A DNA stretch of 64,000 nt, from assembly GCF_007301515.1 (NCBI RefSeq), contig NZ_CP041666.1:1798001-1862000 (forward strand), read 5' to 3'. The position numbers and the translations under genes were made by a program. The notes beneath the pieces are model-generated. The model saw only the letters and a program-made list of their open reading frames with translations, was not told the origin of the DNA and ran no database searches. This stretch comes from Radiobacillus deserti (GTDB lineage: Bacteria; Bacillota; Bacilli; Bacillales; Amphibacillaceae). This document shows positions 38,860-48,417 of the stretch, piece after piece (position 1 is the stretch's first letter; each line of letters starts with the position of its first letter).

Positions 38860-41364
38860 TCATAACCACTCTTCAGCTTTTTGCAGTAAATCAAAGGTAG
38901 AGCTATAGGAAATAGGAACAGATGGAATAGATTCCACAAAATATTTCCCATACTTTGTTTTCATAATTCGGTCATCACAAATGAACACAATACCTCTATC
39001 CGTGCTAGATCGAATTAAGCGGCCAAATCCTTGTTTGAATCGAATTACTGCATTCGGTAAGGCTAGGTCCATAAACGGGTTTTTCCCTTCGCTCTTGAGA
39101 AATTCTGCTTTTGCTTCATAACTTGGATGATCTGGTGGTTGAAAGGGTAATCGAACAATAAACAAACAACTCAAATCATTACCTGGAATGTCCACACCTT
39201 CCCAGAATGAGCTCGTTCCTAATAAGATAGCTCGATCATTTAATTGAAAATTTTTCTTTAATCTAGATCGGCTTCCGCTAGAAATCCCTTGTGCGATTAA
39301 AACGAAATGATTTTCATCATTCATTTCTCTTAGCAGTTGATAGGACTTCTTAAGCATGTCATATGAAGTGAAAAGCACAAGCATCCTACCTTCGGTTATC
39401 TCTGCCATGGAGTAGATTGCTTCACAAACAGAAAGAATATAGTCCTCTGTTTTTCCATATTGAACGGAAGGAAAGTCCTTCGGAACCATAACTTGAACTT
39501 GTTTTTCATATGCATATGGAGATTGAATTTTCTTTTCCATTACGTTCTGATTAGATAACCCTATACGCTTCTTCATAAAGTCAAAGGATTGCTTCATTGT
39601 TAAGGTTGCACTTGTTAAAATGACACTCTTTTTCTCTTCAAAAAAATGATGCCAAAGTAAAGAGGATACATCTACGGGCTCACTATAAAGAAATACGGCA
39701 TTTCTAGCACCAAATGCCTCAATTTCCACCCATTTTACTTGCAATGGGTCCGAAGTTAGAAAAAAGAATTCTAACTCGTCTATAATGAGCTGGATTCTTT
39801 CTACATAATAAGAAAAATCCTCCAAGGTTTCATCTATGTATGGCTGATCTTGAATTTGTTTTTTTCCTTCGAGTAATACGTGAATCATATCACGCAGCTG
39901 AAAGGAAAGTCTCATGGCCATATCGTTGACGGTTGTCCAGTTATCTACATTCGTATCTACATGGTCAAGTCTATATTGAAACCGCCCAATATCATTAATT
40001 GCTACTTGTTTTTTAAGCTGATCAATCATAGTGAAAATAGTACGAAATAAATCATCTGTTTCATTCATCGCGTCATTCCACAATCGCTCCCACTCGAATT
40101 TTCTAAGGATGTCTGATAGGGAATGGTGTGCGGATGAGGCTTTATCTAACCAAGTCGCTTCTTGCCCTGATACATGGATTTGCTTAAGTAAGTACTGAAT
40201 GGAAAAGTAATCCAATTTCGCGCCAAAATGCTTAGATGCTGTAGATTCAAGGTGATGTGCCTCATCTAATATTGCATATTGGTATGCTGGCAATAGGTAA
40301 CTCTCATTTGTCATATCGGTACATAATAAAGAATGATTCGTAATAATAATATTTGCTTTTTGTGCTTTTATTCTTGCCCTCTGATAGAACGATCTAGAAT
40401 ACCACGGAGAGCTTTGATCTAGCACCCTCTCCGCTTCTGTCGAAACTTTAAGCAAAAACTGCTTCCCACTAGTCGGAAGTTGTATTTCATCAAGATCCCC
40501 TGTTTTCGTTTCTGTAAGCCAAACGAGAAGGATGGCCTTGGTTAAGGTCAAATCGTAATTATCATAATCCTTATTATTCAGCTCTGCTTCAAATCTTTTT
40601 AAGCTTAAATAATGCTGTTTTCCTTTTAGTAAAGCCACTTCGAAAGGAAAGGGAAGCGATTGTGTTAGGAGTGGAATTTCCTTCTCCAACAACTGAGTCT
40701 GTAATTGTGTAAGATGCGTACTAATAACAACCCTTTTCCGAGTAGATACCGCATGATAAATAGCCGGAATCAAATACGCCAAAGATTTTCCTGTGCCCGT
40801 CTCCGCTTCAACCAAACCGTGCGTTTGTGATTGAAAGGCGTCGAATACTAACTCAGACATTTCCCTTTGTCCTTGTCGAGATTCAAAATTCGGAAGATAT
40901 CTCTTAATTCCATTAGGCTCCTCATAAAGCAAATCCAACATTTCTCCAAATGAAACACTTACATCTTTTGATTCGTCGGAATCTGCTGTTTCCAATTTTC
41001 GTAAAGCAATTCCGCGAAAAATTTCTACATCCGATTCTGTATCTTCTACAAAAGCAAGTTCATCCATTCTGGTTTGAAGAAGTAGTGCTAGGTCACTTTT
41101 TAACATTGGTTCGAAATCCAACAAATGACTTAATGTTTCATATGGTAAGCCATTCATTTTCGAAAGAAGTGTGTTTAGCAATTCCGCTGTCGCAAGCGCA
41201 TCGGAAAAAGCACGGTGAGGGTTATCGTGCATAAACGAAAAAAACTCCGCTAACTGACCTAATTTATAGCCAGGAGCCTGCGGTAATAATATGCGTGCTA
41301 ATTCAACTGTATCAATAACAGGTATAATGTAACGCTGAGAAACCATTTGCTTGTAATTCTGCAT
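38860..41364 (-). CDS. dinG: DinG-family helicase, C-terminal fragment (frameshifted)
   Basis: An 834-residue frame carrying all of the XPD-like helicase: Walker A ETGTGKSLAYL near residue 190, DEAHHLES near 366, SATLT and the C-terminal QGFGRLIRS motif VI. No Fe-S cysteines are visible, as in other Bacillus DinG proteins. Its first 16 residues are out-of-frame translation; true homology begins at PVIDTVELARILLPQAPGYK, which completes the exonuclease domain encoded in the overlapping upstream frame (41312-41659). A single-base insertion near 41318 explains the break. Confidence 0.9.
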   Translation of the reverse strand: MQNYKQMVSQRYIIPVIDTVELARILLPQAPGYKLGQLAEFFSFMHDNPHRAFSDALATAELLNTLLSKMNGLPYETLSHLLDFEPMLKSDLALLLQTRMDELAFVEDTESDVEIFRGIALRKLETADSDESKDVSVSFGEMLDLLYEEPNGIKRYLPNFESRQGQREMSELVFDAFQSQTHGLVEAETGTGKSLAYLIPAIYHAVSTRKRVVISTHLTQLQTQLLEKEIPLLTQSLPFPFEVALLKGKQHYLSLKRFEAELNNKDYDNYDLTLTKAILLVWLTETKTGDLDEIQLPTSGKQFLLKVSTEAERVLDQSSPWYSRSFYQRARIKAQKANIIITNHSLLCTDMTNESYLLPAYQYAILDEAHHLESTASKHFGAKLDYFSIQYLLKQIHVSGQEATWLDKASSAHHSLSDILRKFEWERLWNDAMNETDDLFRTIFTMIDQLKKQVAINDIGRFQYRLDHVDTNVDNWTTVNDMAMRLSFQLRDMIHVLLEGKKQIQDQPYIDETLEDFSYYVERIQLIIDELEFFFLTSDPLQVKWVEIEAFGARNAVFLYSEPVDVSSLLWHHFFEEKKSVILTSATLTMKQSFDFMKKRIGLSNQNVMEKKIQSPYAYEKQVQVMVPKDFPSVQYGKTEDYILSVCEAIYSMAEITEGRMLVLFTSYDMLKKSYQLLREMNDENHFVLIAQGISSGSRSRLKKNFQLNDRAILLGTSSFWEGVDIPGNDLSCLFIVRLPFQPPDHPSYEAKAEFLKSEGKNPFMDLALPNAVIRFKQGFGRLIRSSTDRGIVFICDDRIMKTKYGKYFVESIPSVPISYSSTFDLLQKAEEWL

Positions 41365-41659
41365 TTAAGAAACCTAAGTCAAAAGGGACATTATGAGCGA
41401 CGATATAAGCATCCTCAAACATATGTATAATTTCATGGGCAATGTCCGCGAAGTCCGGTGCATCTTTCACATGGGACTCTGTAATGCCTGTTAAATTAGA
41501 TATAAAGCTAGGAATGGAAGTGTGAGGATTAATGAAGCTTGAAAACTCTTCTACTACTTCTTCGTTTTCCACCACGACAATACCTATTTCAATAATTCTG
41601 TCGCCTTTATTCGGTGAATGTCCAGTTGTTTCTAAATCAAGTACCACGAATCGGTTCAA
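41312..41659 (-). CDS. dinG: DinG-family N-terminal DEDD exonuclease fragment (frameshifted)
   Basis: A 115-residue part of the proofreading-type 3'-5' exonuclease domain that heads Gram-positive DinG. Exo I FVVLDLETTG and Exo II HNVPFDLGFL are present; Exo III lies in the downstream frame. The start is a TTG (MNRFVVLD) after GGAGGTGAG; the ATG at 41674 overlaps that site. The frame ends at ALHYTCY where the other frame supplies PVIDTVEL. It is either a broken gene or a read error. Confidence 0.85.
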   Translation of the reverse strand: MNRFVVLDLETTGHSPNKGDRIIEIGIVVVENEEVVEEFSSFINPHTSIPSFISNLTGITESHVKDAPDFADIAHEIIHMFEDAYIVAHNVPFDLGFLNAELQANGFSALHYTCY

Positions 41660-41746
41660 CGTGCTCACCTCCATCTTCCGTCCTATTCGTTATTTTATAC
41701 GATTAGAATATATAAATGTAGTCCAACCATCTTTTATGCCTAAAGG

Positions 41747-41776
41747 AAAACTCTTATCAAGTTGATAAGAGTTTTC
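41747..41776 (-). terminator. terminator of the dapB-panD operon
   Basis: The stem AAAACTCTTATCAA / TTGATAAGAGTTTT with a very short loop lies between panD and dinG; on the minus strand it is followed by CCTTTAGG, so the T-run is part of the stem. Confidence 0.75.
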
Positions 41777-41785
41777 TCCACCTTA

Positions 41786-42169
41786 TTATAAAATTGTTAA
41801 TGGCGGCTCTTCTTCTATAATTTCCGCGATTGTATTATCCTCATTCATTAAGGCTACTTTTGGTTTAAAGGTCTTTAATTCTTCATCTGAAACCATAGCA
41901 TAAGAAACGATAATAACTATATCTTCTTTTTGAACTAAACGAGCAGCAGCACCGTTCAAACAAACGACCCCTGAACCTCTTTCGCCAGCGATGACGTATG
42001 TCTCTAAGCGAGCACCATTGTTATTGTTGACGATTTGTACTTTCTCATGAGGTAATATACCGACTTGATCGATAATGTCTTGGTCAATTGTAATACTTCC
42101 AACGTAATTAAGATTGGCTTCGGTGACACGTGCTCGATGAATTTTCGATTTCATCATGGTGCGTAGCAT
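41786..42169 (-). CDS. panD: aspartate 1-decarboxylase PanD
   Basis: A 127-residue pyruvoyl enzyme that makes beta-alanine from aspartate. The self-cleavage site is Gly24-Ser25 in NYVGSITID; NNNNGARLETYVI and GAAARLV are conserved. Last gene of panB-panC-panD, four bases after panC. Confidence 0.97.
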   Translation of the reverse strand: MLRTMMKSKIHRARVTEANLNYVGSITIDQDIIDQVGILPHEKVQIVNNNNGARLETYVIAGERGSGVVCLNGAAARLVQKEDIVIIVSYAMVSDEELKTFKPKVALMNEDNTIAEIIEEEPPLTIL

Positions 42170-42173
42170 ATCG

Positions 42174-43052
42174 TTATCCCCCTAATGTAACGTCAGATTT
42201 AATTCCTTCCCTTTGGAATATGACGTTGTCAATAAGTCGAGCCTTTTCAAAATAAACAGCAGTTGCTAAGATAACCTGTCCATCAATTTGATTTACCGGT
42301 TCAAGTTCCGGATAGGATAAAAGCTCTACATAATCTATCTTACCACTTGTACGTGTTTGAATATAATGTTCTACACCCTTAACAATTGTATCAGGATTTC
42401 GTTCCCCGTCAACTACTAGTTTTCTACCAGCTTCTAAAGCTTGATACAGACTAGGAGCTTCCTCTCTTTCTTTAGTACTTAAATACACATTACGACTACT
42501 TTTTGCTAATCCATCTTCTTCCCGTACCGTTGGGACAGCAATAATGTCTATTGGAAAATTTAAATCTTGAACAAGGCTGTCGATGACGGCAACTTGTTGT
42601 GCATCTTTTAAGCCGAAATAACATCTAGTAGGTTGTGTCAAATGGAATAGTTTAGTTAAGACGGTAACTACGCCATTAAAATGTCCCGGTCTTTTCTTTC
42701 CACACAATACATCATTACGACTTTGAACTGTCATTTGAATAGATGCATCCTTAGGGTACATCTCTTCTACTGAAGGCATAAATAAAAGGTCAACTTTCTC
42801 CTGAATGGCTATCCTTTTGTCTCGCTCCTCATCTCTTGGATAACGATCGAAATCCTCATTTGGACCAAATTGTAGCGGATTGACAAATATACTAACAATC
42901 ACTACATCATTTTGCTCTCCTGCTGTTTTCATTAAATGCTGATGACCTTCATGGAGATATCCCATTGTAGGAACGAAACCGATGGTTTTCCCTTGCCTCT
43001 TAAAAGACTCCACTTTCTCATTTATCTCTTTTATACTACGGACGATGTCCAT
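42174..43052 (-). CDS. panC: pantothenate synthetase PanC
   Basis: A 292-residue ligase joining pantoate and beta-alanine with ATP. It has TMGYLHEGHQHL with the HxGH nucleotide motif, VSIFVNPLQFGPNEDFDRYPRD and LAKSSRNVYLS. It lies 15 bases after panB, and panD follows directly. Confidence 0.97.
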   Translation of the reverse strand: MDIVRSIKEINEKVESFKRQGKTIGFVPTMGYLHEGHQHLMKTAGEQNDVVIVSIFVNPLQFGPNEDFDRYPRDEERDKRIAIQEKVDLLFMPSVEEMYPKDASIQMTVQSRNDVLCGKKRPGHFNGVVTVLTKLFHLTQPTRCYFGLKDAQQVAVIDSLVQDLNFPIDIIAVPTVREEDGLAKSSRNVYLSTKEREEAPSLYQALEAGRKLVVDGERNPDTIVKGVEHYIQTRTSGKIDYVELLSYPELEPVNQIDGQVILATAVYFEKARLIDNVIFQREGIKSDVTLGG

Positions 43053-43067
43053 CTCTATTGCCTCCTG

Positions 43068-43892
43068 TTATAAATCCTTCAAAAACTCCTCATTCATCGT
43101 ATAGGAAAATTTCTCAGTTGGAAATTCGTCCTGCTTCACTTCCTTCACATACATCTCAATTGCTTTCTTAATTGGAGTTGATATATCTGTATAAGGCTTT
43201 ACGAATTTTGGCAAACGATTCACTCCATACTGTAAAATATCATGATACACCAGTACTTGACCGTCACAATCTAATCCTGCACCAATTCCGATGGTTGGAA
43301 TTTGAACACGTTCTGAAATGATTTTTGCTAATTCTTTCGGAACGCATTCCAGTACAATAGCCATTGCGCCGTGAGCTTGAAGTGCTTGTGCGTCTTTTAC
43401 TAGCTTTTCCGCTGCTTCCTTATCTTTTCCTTGAACTTTAAAGCCGCCTAGAACGTGGACGGATTGCGGCGTTAATCCGATATGAGAGACTACTGGAATA
43501 CCAGCATCCGTAAGCTTTCTAGTTAAAGATAGTACGTCATCGGATGCTCCTTCTATTTTCAACGCTTGGGCCTTCGTTTGTTGAAATATGCTTCTTGCAT
43601 TTCGTAATGACTCCTCGATGGAAATATGGTAAGACATAAATGGCATGTCAACGACGACGAACGTATTCGTTGCGGCTCTGGTGACTGCTTTCCCATGGTG
43701 AATCATATCCTCGACCGTAACTTGTACCGTGGAGTCATAGCCTAAAACAACCATACCGAGTGAATCTCCTACCAAAATCATATCGACTTCAGCTTGTTGG
43801 GCAATCAAGGCAGATGGATAATCATATGCCGTTATCATGGTTATTTTTTCATTATCTTGCTTCATTTTTTGAAATTGTAAATTTGTTTTCAT
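43068..43892 (-). CDS. panB: 3-methyl-2-oxobutanoate hydroxymethyltransferase PanB
   Basis: A 274-residue TIM-barrel enzyme that makes ketopantoate from 2-oxoisovalerate. TAYDYPSALIAQQAEVDMILVGDSLGMV, MVVVDMPFMSY-like FVVVDMPFMSYHIS, and GIGAGLDCDGQVLVYHDILQ are intact. The ATG at 43892 is seven bases after GGAG and is preferred to 43898. Confidence 0.97.
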   Translation of the reverse strand: MKTNLQFQKMKQDNEKITMITAYDYPSALIAQQAEVDMILVGDSLGMVVLGYDSTVQVTVEDMIHHGKAVTRAATNTFVVVDMPFMSYHISIEESLRNARSIFQQTKAQALKIEGASDDVLSLTRKLTDAGIPVVSHIGLTPQSVHVLGGFKVQGKDKEAAEKLVKDAQALQAHGAMAIVLECVPKELAKIISERVQIPTIGIGAGLDCDGQVLVYHDILQYGVNRLPKFVKPYTDISTPIKKAIEMYVKEVKQDEFPTEKFSYTMNEEFLKDL

Positions 43893-43904
43893 CCCCATGC
43901 TCCT

Positions 43905-44873
43905 TCACCAAATAATTTCACCAGAATATAACGGATGTCGTGTCCCTGAGTCTTCGATTAGTAAGCTACCATCCTCTTGTAATCCGATTAAAGTAACCTG
44001 CTTTTCCTCTTGCGTCGTTCTAAGTGTAACTACTTCCCCGATTTTATACCCATACTCTTCCCAAATTTCCTTCACAGTGGAGAATCCTTTTTGCAAATAG
44101 TGATCGTATTGTTTCTCAAAGTGCTGTAACACTGCTTGGATGATGATTCGCATGTCCCATTCCTTGCCGGACTCAATTTGAATACTAGTTGCTTTAGAAT
44201 GAAGCTCTTCAGGAAAATCCTTCTCGTTCTGGTTAACGTTCATTCCTATTCCAATAATGAGATATTGAATGTGATCATGTTCTGATTGCATTTCTGTTAG
44301 GATTCCAGCTACCTTTCGATCCTGTATCAACAAATCATTAGGCCACTTAATTGAAGGCGTCAGACCAGTCACTTCCTCTACCGATTTCGCCAAGATCGTT
44401 GCGGTTAGTAATGTAAGCTGTGAAGCTTGAAGCGGAAGAAAGGATGGGCGTAAAATAATACTCATCCATATGCCTTGATTAGGAGAAAACCAAGCTCGAT
44501 TTAAACGACCCTTCCCCGCTGTTTGCTCGTCAGCTATCACAACCGTACCATGATCAGCCCCTTCGAATGCCAGTTTTTGCGCTAGTGTTTGAGTAGAGGG
44601 AATGGATGTTTTATGAATCACATGTTTCCCAAGCCAATTCGTATGTAGTCCCCATTGAATGGTATTTGCACTTAGCTTGTTAGGTGCTTCTAAAATTTTA
44701 TACCCCTTTTTCGCAACAGCTTCAATCTTATAACCATCCTTTTCCAATTCCTTTATATGCTTCCACACAGCTGTTCGAGAGATTTGTAAGCAATTTGAGA
44801 TTTGTTGCCCGGAAATATATTGTTCGTTTGCTTCTTCTAATAAATTAATGATTTGTTGGCGGGTGTTCTCCAT
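43905..44873 (-). CDS. birA: bifunctional biotin ligase / biotin operon repressor BirA
   Basis: A 322-residue protein that biotinylates carboxylases and represses biotin genes. An N-terminal winged helix (about 1-65, QISNCLQISRTAVWKHIKELEKDGY) is followed by the catalytic domain with TAGKGRLNRAW (biotinyl-AMP loop), KWPNDLLI and a C-terminal SH3-like cap. It overlaps the end of cca by 29 bases. Confidence 0.96.
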   Translation of the reverse strand: MENTRQQIINLLEEANEQYISGQQISNCLQISRTAVWKHIKELEKDGYKIEAVAKKGYKILEAPNKLSANTIQWGLHTNWLGKHVIHKTSIPSTQTLAQKLAFEGADHGTVVIADEQTAGKGRLNRAWFSPNQGIWMSIILRPSFLPLQASQLTLLTATILAKSVEEVTGLTPSIKWPNDLLIQDRKVAGILTEMQSEHDHIQYLIIGIGMNVNQNEKDFPEELHSKATSIQIESGKEWDMRIIIQAVLQHFEKQYDHYLQKGFSTVKEIWEEYGYKIGEVVTLRTTQEEKQVTLIGLQEDGSLLIEDSGTRHPLYSGEIIW

Positions 44874-46050
44874 GACTTGCCACCCACTCCTTTATTTTGG
44901 ATTTTTCATTTGGTATCTTTCTAGTGACGATTGCATGCTCAATTGCTTCCATCCATTGTCCTAACCAAGGTCCTTTTGGCTTGTTTGGAAACCATTTAGC
45001 AACATCCACACCGTTAATTGTAAGCTGTTTTCGCTCTGCTATCGGTAATTGATTTCGTATGACTCGAATGATTTCATTTGGTATTTTATCGTCCATGATT
45101 ACTTCTACCAATCTGATTAAGCTCTGGTCCAAGTGCGAAGGCAATCGGTAAATCATCCAATCGTTTACCCCACTATTTTTATAAGAGTTAATCGCGGATA
45201 CGAGGTGATCTGCTTCGGCGCGAATTTGTCTTGAGAGCTTCCACTCTTCTACTATTCTGCGAACTGAATGTGTAGAATCGACAAGTCCACAAAATGCAAC
45301 GATTTCTGTAATATTTCCTAGTGGAATACGAAGCATTCGTACTCTTTCTTGTATTGGTTCACTATCTTTCATGATAGGGATTTGGTTCATAAGGTCTGTT
45401 TCCCAGAAATCGAAAATAGCTTTTTTGACAAACAAACCAGAAAACAGCTTTTCTAGTTCTTGAACAACTCGTTCAATCGAAATTTTTGCGAGGAGCGATC
45501 CGTATTCTTCCATTGCTTGTTTCGTATTCCGTTCTATAGAAAATCCTAAATGACTAACAAATCGTACAGCACGCATAATCCGTAACGGATCCTCTTGAAA
45601 TCGTAATGCAGGATCTCTAACCGTACAAATGGATTTGCTTCTTAAATCCTCGATTCCATGGAAAGGATCAATAAGGGTTCCTCTATCATCCATAGCAATC
45701 GCATTCATCGTAAAATCACGTCGTGACAAGTCTTGTTCGATATTTGTTACAAATTTTACCCGATCTGGATGTCTGAAGTCCGTATAATTACTTTCTTCTC
45801 GAAATGTGGTTACCTCAAAAGATTCCCCGTCTATTCGGACTATGACAGTACCATGCTCTATTCCAACAGGAATTACTTTTGGAAAGACGGTTTTAACTTC
45901 ATCTGGTGTTGCGGAAGTTGCAATGTCAATATCATTGGTCTCTCTTTCTAATAAGAAATCACGCACATATCCACCTACAAAGTAAGCATCATATCCAGAT
46001 TCCTTTAAGCGTTGAATAATTTGTTTCCCTTTCTGAAAGCTGGTACTCAT
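44845..46050 (-). CDS. cca: CCA tRNA nucleotidyltransferase
   Basis: A 401-residue class II enzyme that adds CCA to tRNA 3' ends. The head has FVGGYVRDFLLERETNDIDIATSA with the catalytic DxD, RRDFTMNAIA and PLRIMRAVRF. The ATG at 46050 follows the TTG at 46053, which may have been counted as the start; AAAGGGGC precedes. Head of an overlapping cca-birA pair. Confidence 0.95.
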   Translation of the reverse strand: MSTSFQKGKQIIQRLKESGYDAYFVGGYVRDFLLERETNDIDIATSATPDEVKTVFPKVIPVGIEHGTVIVRIDGESFEVTTFREESNYTDFRHPDRVKFVTNIEQDLSRRDFTMNAIAMDDRGTLIDPFHGIEDLRSKSICTVRDPALRFQEDPLRIMRAVRFVSHLGFSIERNTKQAMEEYGSLLAKISIERVVQELEKLFSGLFVKKAIFDFWETDLMNQIPIMKDSEPIQERVRMLRIPLGNITEIVAFCGLVDSTHSVRRIVEEWKLSRQIRAEADHLVSAINSYKNSGVNDWMIYRLPSHLDQSLIRLVEVIMDDKIPNEIIRVIRNQLPIAERKQLTINGVDVAKWFPNKPKGPWLGQWMEAIEHAIVTRKIPNEKSKIKEWVASHGEHPPTNH

Positions 46051-46064
46051 CAAGAAACGCCCCT

Positions 46065-47180
46065 TTAGGACTCGTATGTTTGTATATATTGCTGCAGAAT
46101 AAAGGTAGAATGAAACTCATCTCTCACTTTTTTTAACCCGTTCTCAGCGAATGTTTGATGCAAGCCAGAGTCGGTTAAAAGCTGGATCGATCGTTCTACT
46201 ACTTGATCAATATTGCCTATCTCCGTAATAAAGCCATTTTTACCGTCCTCAATTACTTCAGGGATACCACCTGCATTTGACCCGATACAAGGAACCCCGC
46301 AAGCCATCGCCTCTAGTAATACAAGACCAAAGCTTTCTTTTTCTGAAAGTAATAACTTGAGGTCCGCCATGGACAGTATATTTGCGACATTATTTTGTCT
46401 ACCTAAAAACAATACACGATCGGTTAATCCTAACGTGTGAACAAGCTGCCGAATTTCGGAATAGTCCGGTCCATCACCAACAAGTAACAGCTTAGATGGA
46501 ATTTGATCGGCAATCCTCTGAAAGGCATAAATGACATCTTCTACTCTTTTTACTTTACGAAAATTAGAAATATGTATAAGTACTTTTTCATTTGGTTTGA
46601 TATCATATTTGCTTTTCCATAAATCACGATCTGCCTTGACGTGGTATTCAGATTCATCTACAAAGTTATAGACTACTTGAATGTCTTTTTCAACGTCCAA
46701 CATATCCTTTGTTTGTTTGACTAGACTATGCGAAACCGCAGTCACAACATCTGACTGTTCAATACCGTGTTTTATCATTCTTTTTAGACTTTTATCAATA
46801 CCGAGAACGGTAATATCCGTTCCGTGTAGTGTTGTTACGATTTTTATATCCCTTTTTGCCATTTGTTTGGCTAGAATCGCACAAATAGCGTGTGGCATTG
46901 CATAATGAACATGTAGAACATCCAATTTTTCAGCATCAATAACCTCTGCCATCTTATTAGCGAGGGCCAAATCATAAGGTGGGTATTGAAAAACGGGATA
47001 ATGATTCACTTCCACTTCGTGGAAAAAAATATTAGGGTCTGCCCCGTTCAAGCGAAATGGAATACTTGATGTTATAAAGTGAACTTGGTATCCATGAGCT
47101 GCTAGCATTTTCCCAAGCTCTGTGGCAATGACGCCCGAACCACCAACAGATGGATAACAAGTAATACCAATTCGCTTCAT
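46065..47180 (-). CDS. bshA: bacillithiol synthase step 1, glycosyltransferase BshA
   Basis: A 371-residue GT4 enzyme that joins UDP-GlcNAc and L-malate in the first step of bacillithiol synthesis. ITCYPSVGGSGVIATELGK at the N-terminus, HVHYAMPHA, TTLHGTDITVLG and the donor-site ESFGLVLLEAMACGVPCIGSNAGGIPE are all intact. The ATG overlaps the mgsA stop by four bases. The deacetylase gene bshB1, which lies between mgsA and bshA in B. subtilis, is absent here. Confidence 0.96.
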   Translation of the reverse strand: MKRIGITCYPSVGGSGVIATELGKMLAAHGYQVHFITSSIPFRLNGADPNIFFHEVEVNHYPVFQYPPYDLALANKMAEVIDAEKLDVLHVHYAMPHAICAILAKQMAKRDIKIVTTLHGTDITVLGIDKSLKRMIKHGIEQSDVVTAVSHSLVKQTKDMLDVEKDIQVVYNFVDESEYHVKADRDLWKSKYDIKPNEKVLIHISNFRKVKRVEDVIYAFQRIADQIPSKLLLVGDGPDYSEIRQLVHTLGLTDRVLFLGRQNNVANILSMADLKLLLSEKESFGLVLLEAMACGVPCIGSNAGGIPEVIEDGKNGFITEIGNIDQVVERSIQLLTDSGLHQTFAENGLKKVRDEFHSTFILQQYIQTYES

Positions 47181-47593
47181 TTCTTGTCCTCACCTTTACC
47201 ATCGATTACTTCTCTCCATTGAAGCAAACCTTCGTGTAATCCGCGAATAAAAATTTCTGCCGTTCCCATGTTTGTAGCAAGAGGTACTTGATACACGTCG
47301 CATAATCGGATAAGTGCTGTAACATCTGGTTCATGTGGTTGTGCAGTTAAAGGATCACGAAGGAAAATAATCATATCCATCTTATTATCTGCCACCATTG
47401 CACCAATCTGCTGATCCCCGCCCAATGGCCCCGACCGAAAGCGGTGAATGGTAAGTTTCGTTGCTTCTTGGATTCGTTTCCCTGTTGTTCCAGTTGCGTA
47501 AAGTGAATGCTCCTTTAAGATATGTTTGTACGCAATCGTGAAATCGACCATCTCTTTCTTTTTTTCATCATGAGCAATCAATGCAATATTCAT
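47177..47593 (-). CDS. mgsA: methylglyoxal synthase
   Basis: A 138-residue enzyme converting dihydroxyacetone phosphate to methylglyoxal. IALIAHDEKKKEM, TGTTGKRI, SGPLGGDQQIGAMVA (phosphate site) and the catalytic Asp in FLRDPLTAQPHEPD are intact. The ATG at 47593 follows GGGGAGAAGTC. It is coupled to bshA downstream and to dapB upstream. Confidence 0.96.
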   Translation of the reverse strand: MNIALIAHDEKKKEMVDFTIAYKHILKEHSLYATGTTGKRIQEATKLTIHRFRSGPLGGDQQIGAMVADNKMDMIIFLRDPLTAQPHEPDVTALIRLCDVYQVPLATNMGTAEIFIRGLHEGLLQWREVIDGKGEDKK

Positions 47594-47604
47594 GACTTCT
47601 CCCC

Positions 47605-48405
47605 TCATTCCATTAAATTCTCCAACCCATACACGAGTACATCTAATTCAAGTACTCGATCCACTGCTAGTTTTACTCCAGACATAAAGGATTCCCGATG
47701 GAAGGAATCATGTTTAATCGTTAGGTTTTGCCCTAAGTCTCCAAAAACGACTTCTTGATGGGCAACTAGACCTGGAAGTCTCACGCTATGGATACGCATG
47801 CCGTCAAAATCTGCCCCTCTTGCTCCTGGAATAGTCTCTTTTTCATTTGGATGACCCTGTGATTGTTCTTCACGAACTTGTTGGATTAATTCCGCTGTTT
47901 TAACTGCTGTACCAGAAGGTGCATCCAATTTTTGATCATGATGTCGCTCAATAATTTCGACATTTGGGAAATATTTTGCTGCCATCTTGGAGAACTGCAT
48001 CATTAAAACAGCTCCAATAGCGAAATTTGGTGCAATGACTGCACCTAGTCCTTTTTGTTCCGACAAGTCCGTTAGCTCCTCTAATTGGTCGGTTGTAAAG
48101 CCTGTTGTACCTACTACCGGACGTACGCCATGTTCAAATGCAGACTTTGTATGCTTATATCCTACTTCTGGTGCTGTAAGGTCAATTAACACATCTGCCT
48201 CTACTTCCTGTAAGCATTCATCCATATCTTCATAAATGCGTGCCTCAAAAGGTGGAAGTCCATCAATATCTTTTACTTTCCAACCACCATTCTTTTTATC
48301 TACACATGCCACTAGTTCATAGTTGTCTTGCTTCTGAATCATACGTAATGCTTCACTACCCATTTTCCCTCTTGGACCGGCTACTACGATTTTTACTGTG
48401 TTCAT
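47605..48405 (-). CDS. dapB: 4-hydroxy-tetrahydrodipicolinate reductase DapB
   Basis: A 266-residue NAD(P)H enzyme of lysine and dipicolinate synthesis. VVAGPRGKMGSEA binds nucleotide; VIAPNFAIGAVLMMQFS, ERHHDQKLDAPSGTA with the catalytic His/Lys and the GxRGGxxxGxHxV-like RGADFDGMRIHSVRL are present. The ATG at 48405 follows AGGAGG. The pathway also feeds spore dipicolinate. Confidence 0.96.
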   Translation of the reverse strand: MNTVKIVVAGPRGKMGSEALRMIQKQDNYELVACVDKKNGGWKVKDIDGLPPFEARIYEDMDECLQEVEADVLIDLTAPEVGYKHTKSAFEHGVRPVVGTTGFTTDQLEELTDLSEQKGLGAVIAPNFAIGAVLMMQFSKMAAKYFPNVEIIERHHDQKLDAPSGTAVKTAELIQQVREEQSQGHPNEKETIPGARGADFDGMRIHSVRLPGLVAHQEVVFGDLGQNLTIKHDSFHRESFMSGVKLAVDRVLELDVLVYGLENLME

Positions 48406-48417
48406 CACTATTTCCTC

